Shown: piece after piece, positions 34,568-41,939 of the stretch | Layout: every line of letters begins with the position of its first letter | Numbering within the stretch: position 1 is the stretch's first letter | NCBI RefSeq assembly: GCF_019880305.1 | Contig: NZ_CP082301.1 | Coordinates: 4,588,001 to 4,652,000, forward strand | Length of the DNA: 64,000 nt | DNA from: Streptomyces decoyicus | GTDB lineage: Bacteria > Actinomycetota > Actinomycetes > Streptomycetales > Streptomycetaceae | Reading direction: 5' to 3' | The notes under the pieces: model-generated | Seen by the model: the letters and a program-made list of their open reading frames with translations, nothing else | What the model was told of the DNA's origin: nothing | Database searches by the model: none | Position numbers and translations under genes: made by a program

Positions 34568-35679
34568 TTCCGGCCGAGGCGGGCCGTCCGTCCCTCGCTG
34601 ACACGGCGTGGGCGGACGCCCGTACGGCCGCCAAGCCGCATCTCGCCGTCGTCGGCGCCACCGGCGCCGTCGGCTCGGTCCTGCTCGGCATCCTGTCCGA
34701 GCGGGCCGACATCTGGGGCGAGATCCGGCTGATCGCCTCGCCCCGTTCGGCCGGCCGCAAGCTGACCGTGCGGGGCGCCGAGGTCGAGGTCGTCGCGCTG
34801 AGCGAGGATGCCTTCGAGGGCATCGACGTCGCGATGTTCGACGTGCCCGACGAGGTCGCCGCGCAGTGGGCGCCGGTCGCGGTGTCCAAGGGCGCGGTGG
34901 TCGTGGACAACTCCGGCGCGTTCCGGATGGACCCGGACGTGCCGCTCGTCGTACCCGAGGTCAATGCGCACACGGCACGGGTGCGGCCGCGCGGCATCAT
35001 CGCCAACCCGAACTGCACGACGCTCTCGATGATCGTCGCGCTGGGTGCGCTGCATGCCGAGTACGGGCTGAGCGAGCTGATCGTCTCCTCGTACCAAGCC
35101 GTCTCCGGGACGGGGAAGGCCGGCGTCGACACCTTGCGGGCGCAGCTGTCCGCGGTGTCCGGTACGGAGCTGGGGTGCGCGCCCGGCGATGTGCGGCGGG
35201 CCGTCGGGGACACGCTGGGGCCGTTCCCCGCGCCGATCGCGCTCAATGTCGTGCCCTGGGCCGGCTCGCTCCAGGAGGACGGCTGGTCCTCCGAGGAGCT
35301 CAAGATCCGTAACGAGTCCCGCAAGATCCTGGGGCTGCCGGACCTGCCGGTCACCGCGACCTGTGTGCGGGTGCCGGTGATCACCACGCACTCGCTGACC
35401 GTCCACGCCCGGTTCGAGAACGAGGTCTCGGTCGGCGGTGCGCACGAGATCCTCGCCGCGGCCCCCGGGGTCGTCCTCAGCGACGACCCGGCCGTGGGCG
35501 AGTACCCCACCCCCGCCGATGTCGTCGGTACGGATCCGACCTGGGTCGGGCGGGTGCGGCGCTCGATGGACGATCCGCGGGCGCTGGAGCTGTTCGTGTG
35601 CGGGGACAATCTGCGCAAGGGAGCGGCGCTGAATACGGCGCAGGTGGGCGAGCTGGTGGCGGCGGACCTTCGGGGATAG
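34564..35679 (+). CDS. asd: Aspartate-semialdehyde dehydrogenase
   Basis: 371 residues, NADPH-dependent reduction of aspartyl phosphate to the semialdehyde, second step after aspartokinase. N-terminal nucleotide motif VVGATGAVGSVLL, catalytic cysteine C151 in NPNCTT, SSYQAVSGTGKAG, and RVPVITTHSL substrate region with the catalytic His. The first 24 residues (MIPAEAGRPSLADTAWADAR) extend beyond most homologues; a later start is possible, but ATG 34564 overlaps the aspartokinase stop (ATGA), a coupling common in Streptomyces. A hairpin at 35916-35956 ends the operon. Confidence 0.95.
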   Translation: MIPAEAGRPSLADTAWADARTAAKPHLAVVGATGAVGSVLLGILSERADIWGEIRLIASPRSAGRKLTVRGAEVEVVALSEDAFEGIDVAMFDVPDEVAAQWAPVAVSKGAVVVDNSGAFRMDPDVPLVVPEVNAHTARVRPRGIIANPNCTTLSMIVALGALHAEYGLSELIVSSYQAVSGTGKAGVDTLRAQLSAVSGTELGCAPGDVRRAVGDTLGPFPAPIALNVVPWAGSLQEDGWSSEELKIRNESRKILGLPDLPVTATCVRVPVITTHSLTVHARFENEVSVGGAHEILAAAPGVVLSDDPAVGEYPTPADVVGTDPTWVGRVRRSMDDPRALELFVCGDNLRKGAALNTAQVGELVAADLRG

Positions 35680-36150
35680 GCCCGGGCCGGCCGGGAATCC
35701 GGCGCCGGGGCTGCCCGGCCGGGCTCCGCCAGGGGTTCTGGCAGGGGTTCCGAGGATGCCGGTAAGGGCTTCGGCCATGCTGTGGGGGGCGACTTGGCGG
35801 GATCGGCCGTCGTGCGCTGAGCTCCTGGGAGATACTTTGTGGGGCGTGTGAAGATTCTGTGAGCGAATTGCCGGTCCAAACCTCTTGATCTGGGCTGACG
35901 ATCTGTTCGACCATTCGCTCCCCGTCGTACTGCAACCGGCAGTTGGGCGGGGAGCGTCTTCGTGGCCGCCCTCACAGGTGGCCCGGGATGTCCGCGGGCC
36001 ACAGGGTGGGGCCCCGGGCAAAACGGGGTATTCGCGTCGGGGTAATTAGGGCATTCAGGAAGAGCTGGTACGCATGAGGGCATTTGATGCATCGTCAAAA
36101 GCGGTGCCTTGCGCGTACAACCCTTGTGGGGGGAAGCGTGTCCAACAGGC
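35680..36150. other. Spacer between asd and the sigma factor gene
   Basis: 471 bp. It contains the asd terminator (35916-35956), a second hairpin at 35978-36002 (GTGGCCCG/CGGGCCAC), and then a lower-GC part (about 36015-36110) with GGGGTATT, TCGGGGTAATTAGG and similar sequence where the promoter of the sigma factor gene is expected. No gene was seen. Confidence 0.5.
35916..35956 (+). terminator. Terminator of the ask-asd operon
   Basis: CGCTCCCC/GGGGAGCG stem with an inner ACTGC/GCAGT pairing, followed by TCTTCG, about 240 bp after the asd stop. Confidence 0.6.
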
Positions 36151-36813
36151 GTGGCAGAGGTACTCGGATTCACCGTCGCCCCGGCAGGGGCAGCAGGCGC
36201 AACAGTGCGCCCGCCGCGTCCCCTTGCGTCCGGGGGCATGCCAGTGATCGCTCCCTGGCCCACCACGCGTCCCGCGCAGATTCCTCCTCAGCGTGGGGAC
36301 ACTGACGACGCGATGGCAGCGGGCACCACAGTCGACCACCTCACCGAGACCTACCGCGCGCACTACCGCTCCCTGCTCGGTCTCGCCGCACTGCTCCTCG
36401 ATGACACCGCCTCCTGCGAGGACGTCGTCCAGGAAGCCTTCATCCGCGTGCACTCCGCGCGCGGACGGGTGCGCGAACCCGAGAAGACCCTCGCCTATCT
36501 CCGGCAGACGGTCGTCAACCTCTCGCGCTCCGCGCTGCGCCGCCGCATCCTCGGGCTCAAGCTGCTCTCCAAGCCGATGCCCGACATGGCGAGCGCCGAG
36601 GAGGGCGCCTACGACCTGCTGGAGCGGGACCAGTTGATCCAGGCGATGCGCGGTCTCCAGCGCCGGCAGCGCGAAGTGCTGGTGCTGCGCTATTTCGCCG
36701 ATATGACCGAGGCGCAGGTGGCCCAGACGCTGGGCATATCGCTCGGCTCGGTCAAGGCCTACGGGTCGCGGGGCATCGCGGCGCTCCGCGTCGCGATGGA
36801 GGCTCCGGCATGA
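36151..36813 (+). CDS. SigE-family RNA polymerase sigma factor
   Basis: 220 residues from GTG 36151 (start less certain: TTG 36109 and ATG 36238 are in frame). An Ala/Pro-rich extension of about 50 residues precedes region 2: TYRAHYRSLLGLAALLLDDTASCEDVVQEAFIRVHSA, with the -10 recognition helix TLAYLRQTVVNLSRS. Region 4 (about 160-215) has QRRQREVLVLRYFADMTEAQVAQTLGISLGSVKAYGSRGIAAL. These are two-region (ECF-like, SigE/SigM-type) sigma factors. The next gene overlaps by four bases and encodes a membrane protein with an N-terminal cytoplasmic part, which probably controls this sigma factor, although no zinc anti-sigma motif is present. Confidence 0.92.
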   Translation: MAEVLGFTVAPAGAAGATVRPPRPLASGGMPVIAPWPTTRPAQIPPQRGDTDDAMAAGTTVDHLTETYRAHYRSLLGLAALLLDDTASCEDVVQEAFIRVHSARGRVREPEKTLAYLRQTVVNLSRSALRRRILGLKLLSKPMPDMASAEEGAYDLLERDQLIQAMRGLQRRQREVLVLRYFADMTEAQVAQTLGISLGSVKAYGSRGIAALRVAMEAPA

Positions 36814-38576
36814 GTGGCACCACGTCTGGCCGGTACGACCCGTTCGCCTCGTGTGGCTCGTATGACGCGAGCAACCCGGCCACCCCGAGCACGCCGAACG
36901 GACCGATCCACCCGAGCACAGTGAACGGCCCGATCCACCCGAGCACGTCGAACGGCCCGACCCACCCGAGGACGCCGCGCAAGTCGGTCACCCCGCGCAC
37001 TCCCGGCAGCCCGAGCGATGCGATCGACCCGATGAACCGGAGCGGCGCACGCGGCACCGGACTCGCCCGGTGCGACGCGGCGCACGGGGGCGTTCCGTAC
37101 GGCCGTCCCGACGACGCGGCCGGGGCCCGTGGGGCTCCCGGCGAGCCGGCGCGTGGGCTGTATGCGGCACGTGAGGCGCAGGAGCACCCGGGCGGCGAGC
37201 CGGCGGAGGGCCGCCGACGGGGCATCACGTCCGGGCAGGGCGCGACATCCGGCCAGGAATCCGTCAACGACGATGACACCGATGACACCGATGACGTCGG
37301 CGACATCGATGACATCGGTGTCGCCGACGGAGCGCCGGCCGAGACGGCCGGAGCGGCGGCCGGCCCGCAGGACGCAGCGTCCGGTGCCGTGGGAGCACCC
37401 ACCGGCACGCAGGGAACAACGACCGCCACCGGAGGCGGAGCAAACGCCGGTGACGCTGCCGACAGCCATGCGTACGGCAGCGAGGCGCAGGCCGGCGGCA
37501 CGGGCGACGGCCCCGGTGACGGCAATGGCGACGGCCACGGCCGAAGCCACCCCACCGGCGGCTTCGGCGGCGAGGACGATCTGAGGCGGCTGCTCCAGTC
37601 CCGCGCCGGCGCCCTCGAACCGTCGCCGGACGCACTGGACCAGCTGCGCCGCGCGGTGCCCGCCCGCCGTCAGCGCCGCCGGCATGTGGTCCTGGGCGCG
37701 GCGGCCGCGCTGCTGCTCGGTGGTACGTCCATCCCCGCCATGGTCCACGTCGCCAACCTCGCCGACAGCTCCGAGCGGCGGTCCGCCGGCGCGGCGAGCA
37801 GCCGGCCGGCCCAGGGCGTCAGCGGGGGCACACACGGCGAAGGCACCGAGCAGACCGGCCCGCGGCCGACCGAGCCGGGCGGCGCGGCGCCGGACGAGGG
37901 CAAACCACCGGGCACGGGCAAGGCCAAGGGGAAGAACGGCGCGGGCCCCGGTGCGGGCGCCGGCAGCCCCGCCCCCGACGAGACCATGGACGTCACCTCG
38001 CCGGTCTGCGGGCGCGACCAGCTCGGCCAGGGCACCAGCACGGTCGGTCCGGCGGACTCCACGGGCCGCGTCTACGGCATGTTCCGGGTGGTCAACACCT
38101 CCGCCGCCGCATGCTCCGTCGAGGGCGGCGGCACCGTCGGACTGGTCGCGCAGGGCTCCACCAACCCCGACCACATCCACGTCGTCGACCACACCTCGGG
38201 AGACGAGGCCACCGGCCTGCCCGACCCGGCCACCACCCCTGACCAGCTGGTCCTCAAGCCGGGGGAGGCGTACGAGGTCAAGTTCGCCTGGATCCCGCAG
38301 TCCGGCGGCGGCACCAGCGGATGCGTCAGCCCCGGGCCCTCGCCGACCCCCGACCCCTCCAAGGACCCCGGGCAGTCGCCGGACGCCGGGACGCCGGCAA
38401 CGGGCGACAGCGGCGGCCAGGCAGGCGGCGACGAGGGTGCCGGGGGCGGTGGCGCGCCCGGTGGAATCGTTCTCAGCCACACGCCGGAGGCCGGCGAGCC
38501 CGCCGCGGCCGATGCCAAGGTCACGGATGCCTGCGCCGGAACGGTGTACCGCACCGAGGCGCTGGCGTCCTCCTAG
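36810..38576 (+). CDS. Membrane protein coupled to the sigma factor, probable regulator
   Basis: 588 residues, coupled (ATGA) to the sigma gene. The N-terminal about 250 residues are low complexity: repeats of the NGPIHPST type at about 30-55, an acidic Asp/Thr run near 150-170, then Gly/Asp/His-rich sequence. A compact cytoplasmic stretch EDDLRRLLQSRAGALEPSPDALDQLRRAVPARR at about 253-285 has the spacing of a short sigma-contact region, followed by a transmembrane helix (VVLGAAAALLLGGTSIPAMV). The exterior part has a cysteine-containing domain (TSPVCGRDQLGQG ... SAAACSVEGG ... TSGCVSP ... TDACAGTVY), perhaps two disulfides. Anti-sigma factor is inferred from context; no HxxxCxxC is present. 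Confidence 0.7.
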   Translation: MSGTTSGRYDPFASCGSYDASNPATPSTPNGPIHPSTVNGPIHPSTSNGPTHPRTPRKSVTPRTPGSPSDAIDPMNRSGARGTGLARCDAAHGGVPYGRPDDAAGARGAPGEPARGLYAAREAQEHPGGEPAEGRRRGITSGQGATSGQESVNDDDTDDTDDVGDIDDIGVADGAPAETAGAAAGPQDAASGAVGAPTGTQGTTTATGGGANAGDAADSHAYGSEAQAGGTGDGPGDGNGDGHGRSHPTGGFGGEDDLRRLLQSRAGALEPSPDALDQLRRAVPARRQRRRHVVLGAAAALLLGGTSIPAMVHVANLADSSERRSAGAASSRPAQGVSGGTHGEGTEQTGPRPTEPGGAAPDEGKPPGTGKAKGKNGAGPGAGAGSPAPDETMDVTSPVCGRDQLGQGTSTVGPADSTGRVYGMFRVVNTSAAACSVEGGGTVGLVAQGSTNPDHIHVVDHTSGDEATGLPDPATTPDQLVLKPGEAYEVKFAWIPQSGGGTSGCVSPGPSPTPDPSKDPGQSPDAGTPATGDSGGQAGGDEGAGGGGAPGGIVLSHTPEAGEPAAADAKVTDACAGTVYRTEALASS

Positions 38577-38666
38577 CGGTCGGCGGTCCAGGACCCGGCG
38601 GCAGGGGCAGGGCCCGGTGGAGGGGGCGGTGCGGCCCCGTCGTACGGGCCCCGTACCTTTGATGGT

Positions 38667-39755
38667 GTGTACCGGTTCCTGCTGACCCCGCGGTGGTGGG
38701 GAATCAACGTGTTCGCCGTACTGGCGATTCCGCTCTGCCTCTTCATGGGCAGCTGGCAGCTGAGCCGCTTCGAGGACCGCGTCGACACCCACCAGCAGCA
38801 GGAGGACCGCTCGGCCCGGGCCAAGACCGCCGCGGCCCGGCCGCTGGCCGATCTGCTGCCCGTCGACACGATCACCTCCGGCCGGCAGGCCAGCGCCCGC
38901 GGACACTACGACACCGCCCACCAACTGCTCGTACCGGGCCGCACTTTGAAGGACGGGCACGGCGGGCAGCAGGGCTTCTACGTCCTCAACCTGCTGCGCA
39001 CGGACAGCGGCAAGGCGCTGCCGGTCGTACGGGGCTGGCTGCCCGGCGACGCCGGTGCGAAGGCCGACACGGCGAGGGTGCCCGCGCCGCCCAAGGGCGA
39101 GGTGACGGTCACCGGAGCGCTCCAGGCCTCCGAGAACCAGGGCACCGACGGCGTCCAGGCCGGTGGCGGGCTGCCGCAGGGCCAGCTCGGCATGATCAGC
39201 GCGGCGTCGCTGGTCAACATCGTGCCGTACGAGGTCTACGACGCCTGGATCACGCTCACCGACGCCCAGGCACCGCTGCACGCCGTCCCCCCGGCCGCCG
39301 CCGAGGGCAGCGGCCTGGACCTCAAGGCCTTCCAGAACCTCGGCTACACCGGCGAGTGGTTCGTCTTCGCCGGCTTCGTCGTCTTCATGTGGTTCCGCCT
39401 CTTCCGCCGCGATGCCGAAGCCGCCAAGGACGCGGCGCTGGGGATCGTGCCGGAGGGGGACGGGGGCGCGGCTCGGGCCGGGGACGCGGAGGCTCGGGCC
39501 GGGGAACGGGGTGAGCCTCGGGCCGGGGGCGGGGATGCGGCCGGGGGCCTGTCCCAGGGGGAAGGCACGGCCGATGAGCGGGGCGCAGACGGGGGCGAGC
39601 CGCAGGGCCCGCGCCGGGGCGAGGCGCAGGGTGCAGACCGGGGCGACGGCCAGGACGAGGGCCGGGGCGCGGACCAGGGCGAGGCGCAGAGTGCGGGACA
39701 GGACGAGGGCCGGGGCGAGGGCCGGGGCGAGGCGGCGCGGGCCGGGAAGGCCTGA
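38667..39755 (+). CDS. SURF1-family cytochrome oxidase assembly protein
   Basis: 362 residues from GTG 38667. Two transmembrane helices flank the SURF1 domain: N-terminal GINVFAVLAIPLCLFMGSWQLSRFEDR, extracytoplasmic domain with VRGWLP and YEVYDAWITL, and C-terminal GYTGEWFVFAGFVVFMWFRLFRRD, all typical. SURF1 helps insert haem a into cytochrome c oxidase. After residue about 255 there is a hydrophilic tail of about 105 residues with repeats of GEAQ, GADRG and DEGRG type, unusually long for the family. Weak coupling to neighbours. Confidence 0.9.
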   Translation: MYRFLLTPRWWGINVFAVLAIPLCLFMGSWQLSRFEDRVDTHQQQEDRSARAKTAAARPLADLLPVDTITSGRQASARGHYDTAHQLLVPGRTLKDGHGGQQGFYVLNLLRTDSGKALPVVRGWLPGDAGAKADTARVPAPPKGEVTVTGALQASENQGTDGVQAGGGLPQGQLGMISAASLVNIVPYEVYDAWITLTDAQAPLHAVPPAAAEGSGLDLKAFQNLGYTGEWFVFAGFVVFMWFRLFRRDAEAAKDAALGIVPEGDGGAARAGDAEARAGERGEPRAGGGDAAGGLSQGEGTADERGADGGEPQGPRRGEAQGADRGDGQDEGRGADQGEAQSAGQDEGRGEGRGEAARAGKA

Positions 39756-39776
39756 ACTCGGCGACTCCTCCGTTCC

Positions 39777-39791
39777 TGCAACGGTATTGCA
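39777..39791. promoter_or_regulatory. Palindrome upstream of the metal transporter
   Basis: TGCAA-CGGTA-TTGCA, a perfect 5+5+5 dyad, 62 bp before the CDF gene. It is a candidate operator for a metal-responsive repressor; no matching regulator gene is adjacent. Confidence 0.4.
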
Positions 39792-39853
39792 CCTGGTCAG
39801 GGGGCGTATCACGGCAGTAGCCGCAATCGAATCGGCGTGCCACGGTAGGCCAT

Positions 39854-41140
39854 ATGGCAGGCAAAGGCACCCACCCGCACGGCCATGATCACGCCCACGG
39901 CGACCACCACCACGACCACGGTCACGGTGACCACGACCACGACCACGACCACGGTCACGGCCATGACCATGACCATGAACACGGGCACGGCCACGGGCAT
40001 GACCACGGGCATGACGCCGCGTCCGCACACGCCGGCCTCGCTGGTCACGACCAGGTACAGGCCGGCCAAGTTGGTCACGACCAGGCAGGCACCGCCCACC
40101 ACGGCCACCACCACGCGCATCGCTCCCACCCCTCCGGCCGCTGGTCGCGGATCCGGCACCGGCTCGCCCACCTCGTCACCCCGCACAGCCATGCGGCCAT
40201 GGACAAGGTCGACGCCGCGATGGAGACCTCCCGCGAGGGCCTGCGCACTCTGTGGCTCTCGCTCGGCATCCTGGGCCTGACCAGCGTGATCCAGCTGGTG
40301 GTCGTCGCGCTGTCGGGGTCGGTGGCGCTGCTCGGCGACACGATCCACAACGCTGCCGACGCGCTGACCGCCGTGCCGCTGGGCATCGCCTTCGTCCTCG
40401 GGCGCCGGGCCGCGAACCGCCGCTACACCTACGGCTACGGCCGGGCCGAGGATCTCGCGGGCATCGCCATCGTGCTGACGATCGCCGTCTCCTCGGCCCT
40501 GGCCGGCCACGAGGCCGTGGACCGGCTGCTGAACCCCCGCGATGTCACCCACCTGTGGGCCGTGGCCGCGGCCGCCGTGATCGGGTTCATCGGCAACGAG
40601 TGGGTGGCCCGCTTCCGCATCCGCACCGGCCGCAAGATCGGCTCGGCCGCACTCGTCGCCGACGGCCTGCACGCCCGTACCGACGGCTTCACCTCCCTCG
40701 CCGTACTCCTGGGCGCGGGCGGCGCGGCTCTCGGCTGGCGTGCGGCCGACCCCCTCATCGGCCTGCTGATCACCGCCGCCATTCTCATGGTGCTGCGGGA
40801 CGCCGCCAGGGAGGTCTACCGGCGGTTGATGGACTGCGTCGACCCCGGCCTCATCGACGCGGCCGAGACCGCACTGCGCGCGGTCGACGGCGTCCGAGGC
40901 GTCGGACAGGTCCGCATGCGCTGGATCGGCCATACGTTGCGCGCCGAAGCGGACATCGTCGTCGACGCCCGGCTGACCGTGGTGCAGGCCCACGCACTCG
41001 CCGTCGCCGCAGAACACGCCCTCATCCACGCCGTCCCCCGGCTCACAGCCGCGACCGTGCACACCGACCACACCACCAGCGAGGGCAGCGACCCTCACGC
41101 CGCTCTGGCTCATCACGCGGCTCATCACGCCGCGGCTTGA
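39854..41140 (+). CDS. Histidine-rich cation diffusion facilitator
   Basis: 428 residues. Residues about 8-92 are extremely rich in His/Asp/Gly (dozens of HDH, HGH, DHDH), followed by a second HHGHHHAH patch, likely a cytosolic metal-buffering arm. The CDF transporter follows with six helices: metal site HNAAD (H165, D169, from GDTIHNAADA) and HARTDG (H and D in helix 5). C-terminal cytoplasmic dimerisation domain at about 330-415. Members export Zn2+, Co2+ or similar ions in exchange for protons. ATG 39854. A palindrome at 39777-39791 may bind its regulator. A hairpin at 41250-41271 is the likely terminator. Confidence 0.92.
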   Translation: MAGKGTHPHGHDHAHGDHHHDHGHGDHDHDHDHGHGHDHDHEHGHGHGHDHGHDAASAHAGLAGHDQVQAGQVGHDQAGTAHHGHHHAHRSHPSGRWSRIRHRLAHLVTPHSHAAMDKVDAAMETSREGLRTLWLSLGILGLTSVIQLVVVALSGSVALLGDTIHNAADALTAVPLGIAFVLGRRAANRRYTYGYGRAEDLAGIAIVLTIAVSSALAGHEAVDRLLNPRDVTHLWAVAAAAVIGFIGNEWVARFRIRTGRKIGSAALVADGLHARTDGFTSLAVLLGAGGAALGWRAADPLIGLLITAAILMVLRDAAREVYRRLMDCVDPGLIDAAETALRAVDGVRGVGQVRMRWIGHTLRAEADIVVDARLTVVQAHALAVAAEHALIHAVPRLTAATVHTDHTTSEGSDPHAALAHHAAHHAAA

Positions 41141-41249
41141 TCGCCCCCCGTCCTTGGGCCCCGCCCCCGCCCCCCGCCCCCCGCCCCCCGCCCCGCCCCC
41201 TCCCACCCTCGCCCACCACCCCCTGAGGCCCTCGGTTGCCGGCCCTCCG

Positions 41250-41271
41250 GCCCTCGGCTGCGGCCGAGGGC
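41250..41271 (+). terminator. Terminator after the CDF gene
   Basis: GCCCTCGGC/GCCGAGGGC, a 9-bp perfect stem with a TGCG loop, 109 bp past the stop. Confidence 0.6.
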
Positions 41272-41699
41272 TACGGGCCCGCCTCCCATGGGTTACCCGG
41301 CCGGCGGCGCCCAACCGCGTGCGGCTGCGGGACCCCGCGCATGGGCCACCCGGCAGCGTCCGGCGGCGGCCCCCACCAGGGGACACCCGGCAGCGTCCCG
41401 CCGTGGCGTATCGCTCCCACCCAGCGCCTCGCCCGCGTCCGGCCGTGGCGTAGGGCTCCCCTGGCCACCGCGCAACGCTCCGTCGCGGGGCACCCGGCCA
41501 CAAGACACCCGCCCCCAGGGGATTTGCCCACGGGCACTCGCCAGCGGGGGCCCGCCAGCAGTGCCCCCGCCCACGGGACACCCACCCACAAGGCACCCCT
41601 CTACAGGTCACCTCACAGGGCACCAGGCGGCGGGACTCCCGGCCACATCCCGCCCTGGGGCACTGCTCCCACAAGGGCTCCCACGAGGCACTTCGCTCA

Positions 41700-41868
41700 G
41701 CGCCTGCCCCACAAAGCGCCCCTTGCAGCGCCCGACCCGCGCGGGGCGCCTCGTACAGCGCCCGCCCACAAAGCACCCCGTGCAGCGCCCGCCCCGCAAG
41801 GCACCTCGCGCAGCGCCGCCCCACAAAGCACCCCGTGCAGAGCCCGACCCGCGCGGGGCACCCTGCTC
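41700..41868. repeat. Degenerate tandem repeat, 27-30 bp units
   Basis: Six imperfect units: 41700-41727, 41728-41757, 41758-41784, 41785-41812, 41813-41839, 41840-41868. Units begin GCGCC (the last GAGCC) and most end with GCA or ACA; three share the core ACAAAGCACCCCGTGCA or close to it, alternating with units whose middle is CCCGCGCGGGGC. More diverged copies extend back to about 41560. Variation between units argues against a recent slippage. Confidence 0.75.
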
Positions 41869-41939
41869 GGCGTCCGGCCCCAGGGGCACCCCCCGACGAG
41901 GGCGCCCTGCCGCCCCTCCCGGCATCCCTCAGGCGGCCG

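Larger units (their letters stand above)
41141..41939. other. Repeat-rich spacer, no convincing gene
   Basis: 799 bp between the convergent CDF and S9 peptidase genes. First a C-rich tract of CCCCGCC units (41160-41210), then a hairpin (41250-41271), then degenerate repeats that become regular at 41700-41868. Open frames exist on both strands but their composition follows the repeats and none starts with a good ribosome binding site or matches a known family. Confidence 0.6.

Noticed and set aside
41700..41868. CRISPR-like periodicity of about 28 bp
   Set aside because: Units are contiguous with no unique spacers, diverge from each other, and no cas gene is present.
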